The notes below the pieces were generated by a model. That model was not told the origin of the DNA and did not search any database. It was given only the letters and a program-made list of their open reading frames with translations. Shown here one piece after another: positions 50,100 through 58,246 of a DNA stretch of 64,000 bases. This DNA comes from Deltaproteobacteria bacterium. Lineage in GTDB: Bacteria > Myxococcota_A > Polyangia > Nannocystales > Nannocystaceae. The stretch is from contig JADJEE010000012.1 in assembly GCA_016709225.1 (NCBI GenBank), positions 3,081,501 to 3,145,500 on the forward strand, written 5' to 3'. How positions within the stretch are numbered: position 1 is the first letter of the stretch; each line of letters begins with the position of its first letter. The translations under genes were made by a program, and so were the position numbers.

Positions 50100-50564
50100 A
50101 TGTCGAAGAAACTGTTTGTCGGCGGGCTGTCCTGGGGCACCACCGACGATCGGCTCAAGGAGGCCTTCGGGCGCTTCGGCGAGGTGACCGAGGCGAAGAT
50201 CATCACGGACCGAGAGACGGGGCGCTCTCGGGGCTTCGGCTTCGTCACCTACGCAGAGCCCGCGGCGGCCGAGCAGGCGATCAAAGAGCTCGACGGGCAA
50301 GAGCTCGACGGGCGCACGATCCGGGTGAACGAAGCGCAGAACCAGACGCGCCCGCGTGGCGGTGGTGGGCCCCGCGACGGTGGTCCTCCGCGCAGCTTCG
50401 GCGGCAACGATCGCGGACCCCGTGGCGGCGCACCGGCGGGTGATCGCGATCGCGGCGGTGGCGGTCCTGGACGCGATCGTGATCGCGATCGTGATCGTGA
50501 TCGTGACTTCGGCGACTTCGGTGACGACGGTGGCGGCCGACGTGGCCGCGGCGCACGTCGCTGA
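50100..50564 (+). CDS. RRM RNA-binding protein with Gly/Arg-Asp-rich tail
   Basis: 154 residues. A single RRM (1-80) has RNP2 KLFVGGLSW and RNP1 RSRGFGFVTY. The rest is a disordered tail of Gly/Pro/Arg with an Arg-Asp dipeptide run (near 125-138) encoded by a tandem GATCGC/GATCGT hexanucleotide repeat at about 50478-50510. Bacterial RRM proteins of this type bind RNA under cold stress or during development, as known from cyanobacteria; role here is inferred. GGGGAGGAAG is ~15 bases upstream of the ATG. Confidence 0.92.
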   Translation: MSKKLFVGGLSWGTTDDRLKEAFGRFGEVTEAKIITDRETGRSRGFGFVTYAEPAAAEQAIKELDGQELDGRTIRVNEAQNQTRPRGGGGPRDGGPPRSFGGNDRGPRGGAPAGDRDRGGGGPGRDRDRDRDRDRDFGDFGDDGGGRRGRGARR

Positions 50565-50874
50565 GGTCGACACGCAACGCGCCCGCGGGGCTTGCCGTGG
50601 GTGCGTCCGAGTGCACGGGGAGGGGCGTCTTCGCCCCTCTCTTGCGTGGTTGCGTCGCTGCGACGCGGCCGCGTGCCGCGGACGCGTGATTCGCTGGCAG
50701 GGCTTTGTCCAAGCTTGGCCATTCGATCGAGATCGACGTTCCTACTGCGTCCCTCGACGATGAACACGATTCCGGTTTTCCCTGATCCAACGGCCAGCTC
50801 GCCATCTGCGTGCCGATCCATGGCGGGGATTTTGCGAGGCCCATTGCGGGCGCGTACCGTGATCGCAACACGTG
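50565..50874. other. gap between RRM gene and hybrid kinase-like gene
   Basis: 310 bases. It contains the terminator hairpin described separately and otherwise no gene or repeat. TACCGT at 50855-50860 is a weak -10 candidate for the gene at 50875. Confidence 0.45.
50617..50642 (+). terminator. hairpin terminator of the RRM gene
   Basis: GAGGGGCG (50620-50627) pairs with CGCCCCTC (50632-50639) around loop TCTT, extended by further pairs with G-U. A short pyrimidine-rich stretch (TCTCTT) follows. Intrinsic-like terminator for the RRM gene. Confidence 0.65.
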
Positions 50875-52473
50875 ATGGTGGTGAGGCGCGTCGGGATCCT
50901 ATCGACGATCGGTGTGGCGACGGCGCTGCTGGCCTTCGCGTCGTGGTGCGTCGTGGTGTTGTCGTCGGTGGCCGAGCTGCGCGCGGGGCTCGAGCAGCGC
51001 GTCGGATGGCTGTCGCAGCTGCACGGGATCAGCAGTGGCCTGCGTGCGCAGACCGACGCCGGCGCGGCCGCGGAGCTCGACCGCGAGCTGTTCGCGGTCG
51101 GCCGCGAGATGTTGCAGTCGCGCGAGACGGGTGATGCGCTGGCGAACTCGATCGCGCGGGCTTCACTCGAGCTGCGGGGCTCGCTCGATCACGACACCGT
51201 CGACGGCCGGCGCCGCAGCGATGCGCTGCAGCTGGTCGACGCTTCGGTGAAGGAGCTTCGAGCCGAGAACGCCGCCGTGTCGGCGAAGTTGGGCGAGGAG
51301 TGGGATGCGCTGTGTGCGATCGCTTGGAGTGCGATCGGCATCGCGGGCGTGACGACGATGCTGTTCGGGTATCTGGCGATCGTCTCGCTCCCGCGGGTGC
51401 GGGCAGACCGTGAGCGCATGCGCCAGATGGCGCGGCGCATGGACGAGATGCAGGCCACCGGAAGGCTGGTCGGGCACGAACTCGGAGGACCATTGACCGT
51501 GGTGATGACCAACTTGCAACTGTTGCGCGCACGCGCCAACGGCCCCGGCGACGACGAGGGACAGCGCCTCATCGATGATGCGCTGCGCGCCCTCGCGCGG
51601 GCCACCGGCACCCTGCAGGATCTCCGCGCCTCGTCCGACTCTGCGCCGATGCGGGCCGAGGCCGACGTGCAGCTCGCTCTCGACGACGCGCTCGCCGCGG
51701 TGGCGCGGCGCGACGGCGCATCACGCGTCCAGATCGAGCGTGCAAACGTACCGATCGTTCGCGTGCCCGAGCCGGTCGTGCGCCGGCTCTTCACCGACGT
51801 GCTCGACGCCGCACTCGAGCGCGACGGTGTGTCGCGCGATCGCTCGATCCGCGTGTCGGCCCGTGACGCCGGCGCGTTCGTGGCGATCGAGTTCGGCCTG
51901 CCGGCGGCCTGTGCCCCGGCGCTCTCGGTGCCCACCATGGGGCGCGCGGTGGAGTCGATCGGCGGTCGCTTCTCGTTCGAGACCCGCGGCGTCGATGCGG
52001 TCGCGCGCTTCGAGCTGCCGGTCGACGGGCCGCTGCCCGCGGTGCGCCCGATTGCGCCGCCGGTCGCGTCCACCCCCGGGCCCACGCCCGCCGCGGCCCC
52101 GGCCGCGCTACGCATCCTGCTGGTCGACGATGACGAGCTGGTGGTGGCGTCGGTGCGGCGGGTGCTCAAGAAGCACGTCGTCGACGCAGAGCTCGATGGC
52201 CGGCGCGCCATCACGCGCCTGTGCGAGGGCGACTACGACCTCGTGCTGTGCGACGTGATGATGCCCGGCACCAGCGGCATCGAGGTCTTCGAGCAGGTCG
52301 CGCGACGACGGCCCGAGATCGCCGCGCGTTTCGTCTTCATGAGCGGCGGCGCGGTCGACCATCGCGTCGAGCGCTTCCTCGCCGAGCAGGCCCCCGCGCG
52401 AATCGACAAGCCGTTCGGTAGCGAGGCGCTGCGCAGCTTCGTCGAGATGCGCGTGGCGGCGCTGCGCGCGTGA
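50875..52473 (+). CDS. membrane hybrid histidine kinase-like protein with degenerate ATPase and receiver
   Basis: 532 residues. Two transmembrane segments (about 10-31 and 148-168) flank an extracytoplasmic helical domain. The HisKA-like segment has His201 in VGHELGGPLTVV. The next ~150 residues occupy the ATPase position, but no N box (the aligned stretch is LFTDVLDAALER) and no DxGxG are visible. A receiver domain at the C-terminus has Asp460 (LCDVMMPGTSG) and DKPF. It may be a kinase with a very diverged ATPase, or a phosphotransfer/pseudokinase protein. ATG 50875 directly follows an in-frame GTG. Confidence 0.72.
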   Translation: MVVRRVGILSTIGVATALLAFASWCVVVLSSVAELRAGLEQRVGWLSQLHGISSGLRAQTDAGAAAELDRELFAVGREMLQSRETGDALANSIARASLELRGSLDHDTVDGRRRSDALQLVDASVKELRAENAAVSAKLGEEWDALCAIAWSAIGIAGVTTMLFGYLAIVSLPRVRADRERMRQMARRMDEMQATGRLVGHELGGPLTVVMTNLQLLRARANGPGDDEGQRLIDDALRALARATGTLQDLRASSDSAPMRAEADVQLALDDALAAVARRDGASRVQIERANVPIVRVPEPVVRRLFTDVLDAALERDGVSRDRSIRVSARDAGAFVAIEFGLPAACAPALSVPTMGRAVESIGGRFSFETRGVDAVARFELPVDGPLPAVRPIAPPVASTPGPTPAAAPAALRILLVDDDELVVASVRRVLKKHVVDAELDGRRAITRLCEGDYDLVLCDVMMPGTSGIEVFEQVARRRPEIAARFVFMSGGAVDHRVERFLAEQAPARIDKPFGSEALRSFVEMRVAALRA

Positions 52474-52477
52474 CGGC

Positions 52478-52963
52478 CTACTTGCCGTCCTTCTTCTCGG
52501 GCTCCTGATACCAGGCGAGCGGCTCGACCAGCCCGTCGAGCTCGTCGAACTCGACCTTCACGCCGTTGTTCGAGAACCACAGCTCGTTGTTGGCCAGCGG
52601 CGCGCGGCGCTGCGCGATGAAGAGGATCGGCTCGGCCTTCTTGTTGTAGCCCAGCTGCACGATCGCGTTCTTGATCCACTTGCCGGTGTCACCGAACGTG
52701 AACTCGCGCTGCAGGCGATAGAAGCCCTCGTGCGGCAGCTTCACCAGGGTCTCGCCCCAGTTGAGCGAGTTCGCCGGGACCTTGATGCCGGGCATCTGGA
52801 ACCGCCACTGGTTGTGGGTGTTCGTGGCCGGCAGCAGCACGGACGCCGGCGCGAACTCGCCATCGGTCCGGATCAGCACGAGCTGATCGGGCCCGACCTG
52901 CGCCTCGAAGCCGGGGAGATACTTGCTGGTCTTGTAGATGCCGGGCTCGTACTTGAACGCCAT
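52478..52963 (-). CDS. conserved-looking protein of unknown function
   Basis: 161 residues (MAFKYEPGIYKTSKYLPGF...). No signal peptide or membrane segment. It is Trp/Phe/Asn-rich with even codon use (WRFQMPGIKVPANSLNW, EGFYRLQREFTFG, NELWFSNNGVKVEFD), unlike the low-complexity proteins around it, suggesting a compact beta-rich domain. I do not recognise the family. It ends five bases after the convergent hybrid kinase-like gene. Function unknown. Confidence 0.7.
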   Translation of the reverse strand: MAFKYEPGIYKTSKYLPGFEAQVGPDQLVLIRTDGEFAPASVLLPATNTHNQWRFQMPGIKVPANSLNWGETLVKLPHEGFYRLQREFTFGDTGKWIKNAIVQLGYNKKAEPILFIAQRRAPLANNELWFSNNGVKVEFDELDGLVEPLAWYQEPEKKDGK

Positions 52964-53068
52964 GGGAGAGGGCGAACCATAGACGAGCCCGGCGGGGCGG
53001 GGAAGCGATCCGGGGAAAAATCGGCGGCGCGAGCCACCCCGCCTGGAGTCCCAGCTCGGGCGGCGTGG

Positions 53069-54202
53069 CTATGCCAGGCCGACCGCGCGCGCGAAGGCCT
53101 CGAGCCGTGGGCGGGCGGCGGCGAGATCGTCACGGGTCTTGATCGGCAAGAACCGCGTGTCGCGGTCGACGTCGAGGAACGCCGAGGGCACGAACTCGGT
53201 GACCTGCCCGATCAGCTGTTCGAACTGCACGACCTCGCGCTCACCGCCCGAGGGCCACGCGATCTTCTTGCGCACCGCGAACCACGACAGCGGGAAGCTG
53301 CGGTCCATCGCGCTGGTGCGCAACCACAGCGTGTTGGTGTTGAAGTGGGGGTAGTCGGCGAGGTCGGTGCCGAGCGGCAATCGGAAGCCCTCGATGATCG
53401 CGGGGCGCCCGCCCGGAAGACACGCGACGCAGCCGCCGGCGTCACCGGCGATGCGGCGCACGACCTCGACCGAGACGTCAGCGCCGCCCTGCAGATGGGC
53501 GCCGAGCACGAGGGGATCGAGTGACGCACCGACGTTGTCGACGTTGGAGACGAGGATGTGCTCGACGCCGCGCTCGCGCAGCGCGGCGAGGGTCCCGCTG
53601 CCCACCAACCGCGCGAGCGTGTCGCCGTGGCCGGGCGCGGCGTACAGCGTGTCGTCGTCGAAGTCCGCGGCCTCGGGCAAGCTCGCCAGCGGGGTGCCGT
53701 CGGGCAGCACGCGCGGCATGATCGACTGGCTGAACCAGAGACGATCGGCCGGCGCGAGCCCGGCCCAATCGATCGCATCGACGTGGGCTCGGCTGGCGGC
53801 CTCGGTTGCGAAGCTGAACATCAACACCACCGGGATCGCGCCGCCGATCGCCTTCGCGCGCTCGCGGACCTCGGCCAGCTTGATGGCGAGGAAGCTGCTG
53901 TTGGGGGCGCCGTCGACCACCGGCACGACCCCCTTCGCGCCGCCGCCGAAGCGCGTCGCCATGCCACCGCCGAGCACGAGCACCGCGACCTTGCCGGCCC
54001 GCAGGGCGTCGAGGCCCAGCTCGGTGCGTTGCGCCCTCGCGCTGGGGTCGGCGAGGTCGAGCGGCGGGGTCGCGAGCGGCGTCGGGGCCTGGGTCAGGCG
54101 ATTGGCCGCGGGGTCGAGCGCACCGGTGCTGACGCGGGCGCGCAGCTCGTCGAACGCGACGCGATCGAAGGCGTGATGGGCGACGGACGGGCGGAGTTCC
54201 AC
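53069..54202 (-). CDS. UDPGP-family UTP-sugar-1-phosphate uridylyltransferase
   Basis: 377 residues from GTG 54202. The nucleotidyltransferase loop is VLVLGGGMATRFGGGAKGV, the pattern of the eukaryotic-type UDPGP (UGP2/AGX) family rather than bacterial GalU. Further motifs: ILVSNVDNVGASLDPL (metal/sugar region), IIEGFRLP and FNTNTLWL (sugar-phosphate binding), with a Lys-rich KKIAWPSGG near the end. It is shorter than UGP2 (~500 aa). It probably makes UDP-glucose or a related UDP-sugar for surface polysaccharide. Substrate not certain. Confidence 0.82.
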   Translation of the reverse strand: MELRPSVAHHAFDRVAFDELRARVSTGALDPAANRLTQAPTPLATPPLDLADPSARAQRTELGLDALRAGKVAVLVLGGGMATRFGGGAKGVVPVVDGAPNSSFLAIKLAEVRERAKAIGGAIPVVLMFSFATEAASRAHVDAIDWAGLAPADRLWFSQSIMPRVLPDGTPLASLPEAADFDDDTLYAAPGHGDTLARLVGSGTLAALRERGVEHILVSNVDNVGASLDPLVLGAHLQGGADVSVEVVRRIAGDAGGCVACLPGGRPAIIEGFRLPLGTDLADYPHFNTNTLWLRTSAMDRSFPLSWFAVRKKIAWPSGGEREVVQFEQLIGQVTEFVPSAFLDVDRDTRFLPIKTRDDLAAARPRLEAFARAVGLA

Positions 54203-54301
54203 CGCCGATCGGTATCACGTCTCGCGGCGGGCTTCATCGCGTGGCGCGGGGCGGCGTCGAAGCGTCTTGCGGCCCACGATCCGGGGCCGGTGTCGCACGC
54301 C

Positions 54302-55078
54302 TCACATGCAGGTGAGGCCGCACTGCATGGTGGCCGCGTCGACGCACTCGGCGGTCCACTGCGCCCAGCAGGCGTCGAGCATGTCGGTGACGCAACCGAA
54401 CACCTCGATGTCGTTGCATGCCTGGGCCTCGTGCGCGGTGCAGCAGTCGTTCATGCAATCGATGCCGCACGCGCTGGCCTCGGCGACGCAGTAGAGGTCC
54501 CAGTTGGTGTCGCAGCAGTACGGATCGCCGGCGCACACGCACGCGGCCACCCGCGCGTCGCCACAGCCCGCACCGAGCTCGGAACCCTCGCAGCAGGGCC
54601 CGTCGTTGGACGACGGTGGCCCACCGGTGTCGCCGCCGCCATCGCTGGCATCGCCGGCCGAGGCGGTGCCGGTGCTGTCGGCGACGCCGCCGTCGCTGCT
54701 CGCGTCGGCCATGCACGTGGCCTCGCAAGCGACGCTCGCACGATCGACGCACGCCGCGTCCCATCCGAATGCGCAGCACGCCGGGGCCTGGTCGCACACG
54801 CAGCTCTGCACGGCGGCCTCGTTGCACCCCGGCGCGTCGTGGACCTCGCAGCAGCCCTGCGGATCGTCGGGTGTGCCCGCACCGTCGCCGGTGACGTCGG
54901 TCGTGCCCGTCGAGCTGTCGATCGCGGTCGTGCCCTCGCCGGTGCTCGATGACGACGAGCCCGGCCCGCCGTCTGCGAACGTGGTGTCGCCGCCGGCGCT
55001 GCTGCTGTCGAACGAGCACGCGAACACGAGGGCCAGCAGCGCGGCGTACGGGCGTGGGGGGCAGATCGAGCTCGGCAT
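54302..55078 (-). CDS. cysteine-rich repeat lipoprotein
   Basis: 258 residues. The signal peptide MPSSICPPRPYAALLALVFAC has lipobox Cys21, followed by a Ser/Thr/Gly linker. Three Cys-rich repeats follow of the form CC...CxxxxVxxCVC...CCxxxWDxxC (about 78-124, 160-208, 210-255), the last ending at the C-terminus. Such repeats are typical of myxobacterial surface proteins and should be disulphide-bonded. Function unknown; possibly an adhesive or protective coat protein. Confidence 0.8.
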   Translation of the reverse strand: MPSSICPPRPYAALLALVFACSFDSSSAGGDTTFADGGPGSSSSSTGEGTTAIDSSTGTTDVTGDGAGTPDDPQGCCEVHDAPGCNEAAVQSCVCDQAPACCAFGWDAACVDRASVACEATCMADASSDGGVADSTGTASAGDASDGGGDTGGPPSSNDGPCCEGSELGAGCGDARVAACVCAGDPYCCDTNWDLYCVAEASACGIDCMNDCCTAHEAQACNDIEVFGCVTDMLDACWAQWTAECVDAATMQCGLTCM

Positions 55079-55170
55079 GGGCCTTCGCGTCGGCGACCCG
55101 ACCTGGAGTCGGTTGCGCCGGCGGGCACGCGGGTTCCCGCGAGGGCGCCAGGGGTGGTCGCCCACGCCGC

Positions 55171-57066
55171 TCACGGTGGGTGGCCGTCGACGCGCAGCTG
55201 ATACAGGAAGTAGGGCGGCATGCACACGCCGTGGCCGTCGACGCGCGCGCAGATGTAGTCGTCGCGGCAGGCTCGCGCGCGATCGCACGCACGCATCGCC
55301 GCGGGGTGGGCGGTCTTTCGCATGCACGTCGCGAAGCCGCGGCCGCTCGCGAGGCAATCGTTGAACGGTCGCAGCTGCGGGATCGCGCCGCAGGCCTCGT
55401 CGTCACCGAGCGCGGTGCAGGTACGGGCGCAGCTCCCGGCGGGGAAGCCGACCGCGTTGCCGTTGCACACGCCATCCTGCTCACAGGTGCGCGCGCCGTC
55501 CTTGGGGTAGCGCATGCGATCGCGCAGCGGATCGGCCTGCGTCGACATGGTGCCGAGCTGACAGGGATCGCCGGCTTGGGCGGTCGCACCCAGGCAGGTG
55601 CCGAGCTCGGGATCGTCGACGGCGGTGCACACCAGGCCGCTCGCGCAGCGCAGCGCGGCGAACCCGGGATCGCCCAGGCCGCAGTGGGCCCCGTGGCCGC
55701 CGGCCATGGGATCGTGATCGGGCAGCGGCCGCGACTCGTCGACGCTCTCGCCGGCCGCGAGCGCGCGCAGGTAGGCCTCGCGTCGCGGCAGATCGCCCAG
55801 CAGGTGCGGCGAGCTTCCAACCGCGAGCGCGTCGACGCGGTCGGGATCGTCGGCGTCGTCGCCCAAGAGGTGGAAGCCGGCGATGCTGCGACTCTCGTGA
55901 CAGCCGGCACAGGTGAGCGCATCGAGGCGTCGCAGCAGCGCGGCGGGCGTGCGGATGCTGGCGTGCTCGGCGAGCGGGAGCTCGGCCACGTCGCTGGCGC
56001 GTAGCAGCTGCGAGAACGGGCGGTTGCCGAGCCGCGCGAGGCCGCGGGGGGTGAACGAGCTGCTGCTGCGGGCGGCGAGCGACTCGGGCATCACGGCGAT
56101 GCCGCGATCGATCGCGTCGAGCGTCGCGGGCTCGCGCAGCCACGCGAGCAGGCGCTCGCGCGCGGCCTTCGAGCCGCGCAGCTTGGCGACATCGGGGGTG
56201 TTCTCGAGCGGTGCCGGGATCATCTTGCGCTCGGCCCGATGGAACACCCGCAGCATGTAGCTGGCGTGGCCACCGAGGTCGGGGCGGATCGTGCCGGGCC
56301 AGCGCGAGGTCTGCACGTCGATCTCGATCGCCGCGAGCGCGTCGAGCCCCCGTCGTGCCGGTGCGAGCGGGCCATCGTCGCCGACCAGGTGCGTGGCCAG
56401 CTGCGCGGGGGTGCTGCGCTCGGGCACCAACCACCGCGTGGCGACGTCGCGGCAGCCGTGGCCGTCATCGCGCTGCCACAACACCACGTTGACCGTCATC
56501 GGCAGGCGCGAGCGCACCTCCTCACGGACCTGCACGGCGCGGTGCGCGAGCCGATAGATGAGTCGGGTCTCGCCGCAGTGGCGCGGATCGAAGGGGCGAC
56601 GATCGACGCGGTTGACCACGCCGACCAGCTCGAACCACGCGTGCTCCGACGTGAGCCACCCGAGATCGAACAGCCGATGGGTGTGGCGCAGCCCCACGCC
56701 GGCGCGGGGATCGTCGGCCGCCAGCGCCGCGAGATCGCCGGCTAGCGCGTCGACGATCGAGCGGTAGTGGGCGTCCTTGGCCAGCGCAGCGTTGTCGCCG
56801 GCCTCACGCGCGAAGCCGACCTGCGCGAGCGACAGGCCCGAACGCGTCAGCGCGTCGAGCACGTCGGGCTCGGTGACCAGCACCAGCGCATCGCGTGGCG
56901 CGGGTGCGGGCGCTGGCGCAGCGGGGCCCGCGGCCGCGCGCCGCGTGTCGTCGGCCGTCGCAGCGACGGCATCGCTCGGGATCGCGGCCAGCGGCGCGGG
57001 CTCGGCCGTGCGTGGGCTCGGTTCGCAGCCGAGCGCCCACAGCAACGCGATCGCCCGGCGCCGCAC
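55171..57066 (-). CDS. lipoprotein with cytochrome c-like haem motif and Cys-rich C-terminus
   Basis: 631 residues from GTG 57066. The N-terminus is a short signal peptide ending in LLWALGC (lipobox Cys14). Near residue 380 a single CxxCH haem-binding motif (LTCAGCHESR) is visible, followed by RSIAGFHLLG. The C-terminal ~170 residues hold many Cys (CASGLVCTAV, CEQDGVCNGN, CARTCTALGDDEACG, CRDDYICARVDGHGVC). TACGCT lies 6 bases before the GTG. The central region has no known domain to me. It may be an outer-membrane electron-transfer or peroxidase-like protein, but that rests on one motif. Confidence 0.72.
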   Translation of the reverse strand: MRRRAIALLWALGCEPSPRTAEPAPLAAIPSDAVAATADDTRRAAAGPAAPAPAPAPRDALVLVTEPDVLDALTRSGLSLAQVGFAREAGDNAALAKDAHYRSIVDALAGDLAALAADDPRAGVGLRHTHRLFDLGWLTSEHAWFELVGVVNRVDRRPFDPRHCGETRLIYRLAHRAVQVREEVRSRLPMTVNVVLWQRDDGHGCRDVATRWLVPERSTPAQLATHLVGDDGPLAPARRGLDALAAIEIDVQTSRWPGTIRPDLGGHASYMLRVFHRAERKMIPAPLENTPDVAKLRGSKAARERLLAWLREPATLDAIDRGIAVMPESLAARSSSSFTPRGLARLGNRPFSQLLRASDVAELPLAEHASIRTPAALLRRLDALTCAGCHESRSIAGFHLLGDDADDPDRVDALAVGSSPHLLGDLPRREAYLRALAAGESVDESRPLPDHDPMAGGHGAHCGLGDPGFAALRCASGLVCTAVDDPELGTCLGATAQAGDPCQLGTMSTQADPLRDRMRYPKDGARTCEQDGVCNGNAVGFPAGSCARTCTALGDDEACGAIPQLRPFNDCLASGRGFATCMRKTAHPAAMRACDRARACRDDYICARVDGHGVCMPPYFLYQLRVDGHPP

Positions 57067-57072
57067 CCCGCG

Positions 57073-57078
57073 AGCGTA
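57073..57078 (-). promoter_or_regulatory. -10-like TACGCT
   Basis: TACGCT on the minus strand ends 6 bases before the GTG at 57066; the same hexamer precedes the M14 peptidase gene. Confidence 0.4.
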
Positions 57079-57091
57079 GCAGCCCCGGCGA

Positions 57092-58000
57092 TCAGCGGAA
57101 CGGATCGATCGCCCGCGTCGCGTGCACGGCGTCGACTGCCATCGCCGCCATCGGCATGCCACCGCCCGGCATCGCGATCGTGGTCGCGACCGGTGGCGCA
57201 GCCACGGGCGCGGCGGTGAGCTCGAGCGGTGCCGGCTCCAGCGGCAGCTCGCGCGCGCCGGCGTCCGTGGCCCGCGGCGGCGCGTCGTCGAGCAGCACGA
57301 TGCCGTCGTCGTCGTCGTCGAACGACTCGTCCGGCGCGGCGACGGCGTCGTCGTCCTGCAGCGGCGCACGGGCGCCCGCGAGCACCGGCTCGTCGAGGTG
57401 GGCCGGGCGCGCGACCGGGGTCTGGGTCGCCTCGTGGGGCCGGGTCATCGCGGCCTCGACGTTCGCGGCGGTGCGACCGCTCCACCAGGCGCCGCCGAAC
57501 AACACGCACGTGATCGCGAGCCCACCGAGCACGCTGCCCGACCACCGACGGGGATCGAGCTTGCGCTCGACCAGCGTGGGCTGCACGAGGAACTCGCGCC
57601 GTGGTCCGGCCAGCCGTCGTCGCTTACGCGGGGTGCCGAAGGCATCGATGGCGTCGATGACCCCGCGCGGGGTCGCGGCGGCGAGCACCATCACGTCGCC
57701 GGCGGCGTCGGGATCGAGCGCGTCGCGCAAGCGCGAGCGAGCGTCGCGGTCGGTGCCCTCGGGCGCCCACACCACGCGCAGCACGTCGGCGCTGGCGGGC
57801 TGCTGCAGCAGCGTGCGCGCGTCGGCCCCGGTCGCCAGCGTGACCTCGTAGCCCCGGGTATGCAGGGCGTCGACGATGCAGCACGCGGCCGGTCGCAGCT
57901 CCTCGGCGCAGAACAGACGCACGCGCCGAATGCCCGCTCGCCAGGCGGCTTGCATGACGGTCGCAGCAATGACTCTCTGGGTGACAGGCCGTTGCGCCAC
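57092..58000 (-). CDS. membrane protein of unknown function with acidic/Ala-Pro-rich tail
   Basis: 302 residues from GTG 58000. The N-terminal ~135 residues look like an alpha/beta domain (RRVRLFCAEELRPAACCIVD, ADVLRVVWAPEGTD, GDVMVLAAATPRGVIDAID), reminiscent of a receiver or Rossmann-like fold but without recognised residues. A transmembrane segment (GLAITCVLFGGAWW, near 160-173) and an external Pro/Ala/Asp-rich tail with an Asp run (SFDDDDDG) follow. It lies upstream of and divergent from the RNase G gene. Function unknown. Confidence 0.6.
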   Translation of the reverse strand: MAQRPVTQRVIAATVMQAAWRAGIRRVRLFCAEELRPAACCIVDALHTRGYEVTLATGADARTLLQQPASADVLRVVWAPEGTDRDARSRLRDALDPDAAGDVMVLAAATPRGVIDAIDAFGTPRKRRRLAGPRREFLVQPTLVERKLDPRRWSGSVLGGLAITCVLFGGAWWSGRTAANVEAAMTRPHEATQTPVARPAHLDEPVLAGARAPLQDDDAVAAPDESFDDDDDGIVLLDDAPPRATDAGARELPLEPAPLELTAAPVAAPPVATTIAMPGGGMPMAAMAVDAVHATRAIDPFR

Positions 58001-58082
58001 GGCGGCCGAGGTTGGCCGATCACGATGGCGGCACCAAAAAAACCGCGCGGGCGCGCTGACCGGGCGAAGGCAAGTTTTCTGT

Positions 58083-58246
58083 TATGCTCCGCCGCCGGTC
58101 TAGGGGCGGCTCTGGGCGAGGGCTCTTCAAGGCCCCCCGAAGCCCCAGCGACGCGCAGTGCCCCACCATCTCCTTGGGCACGACCGCCGAGTTCACCCCC
58201 CACGGGACCCCACGATTTCCCTTCACACTCCCGAGACACATCGCAC
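58083..58246 (+). promoter_or_regulatory. leader of the RNase G gene with possible -10 TATGCT
   Basis: TATGCT (58083-58088) is the best -10 candidate; no matching -35 was found. It would give an mRNA leader of about 150 bases rich in C. In other bacteria RNase E controls its own mRNA through such a leader, so autoregulation is possible but unproven. No Shine-Dalgarno is obvious before GTG 58247. Confidence 0.35.
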
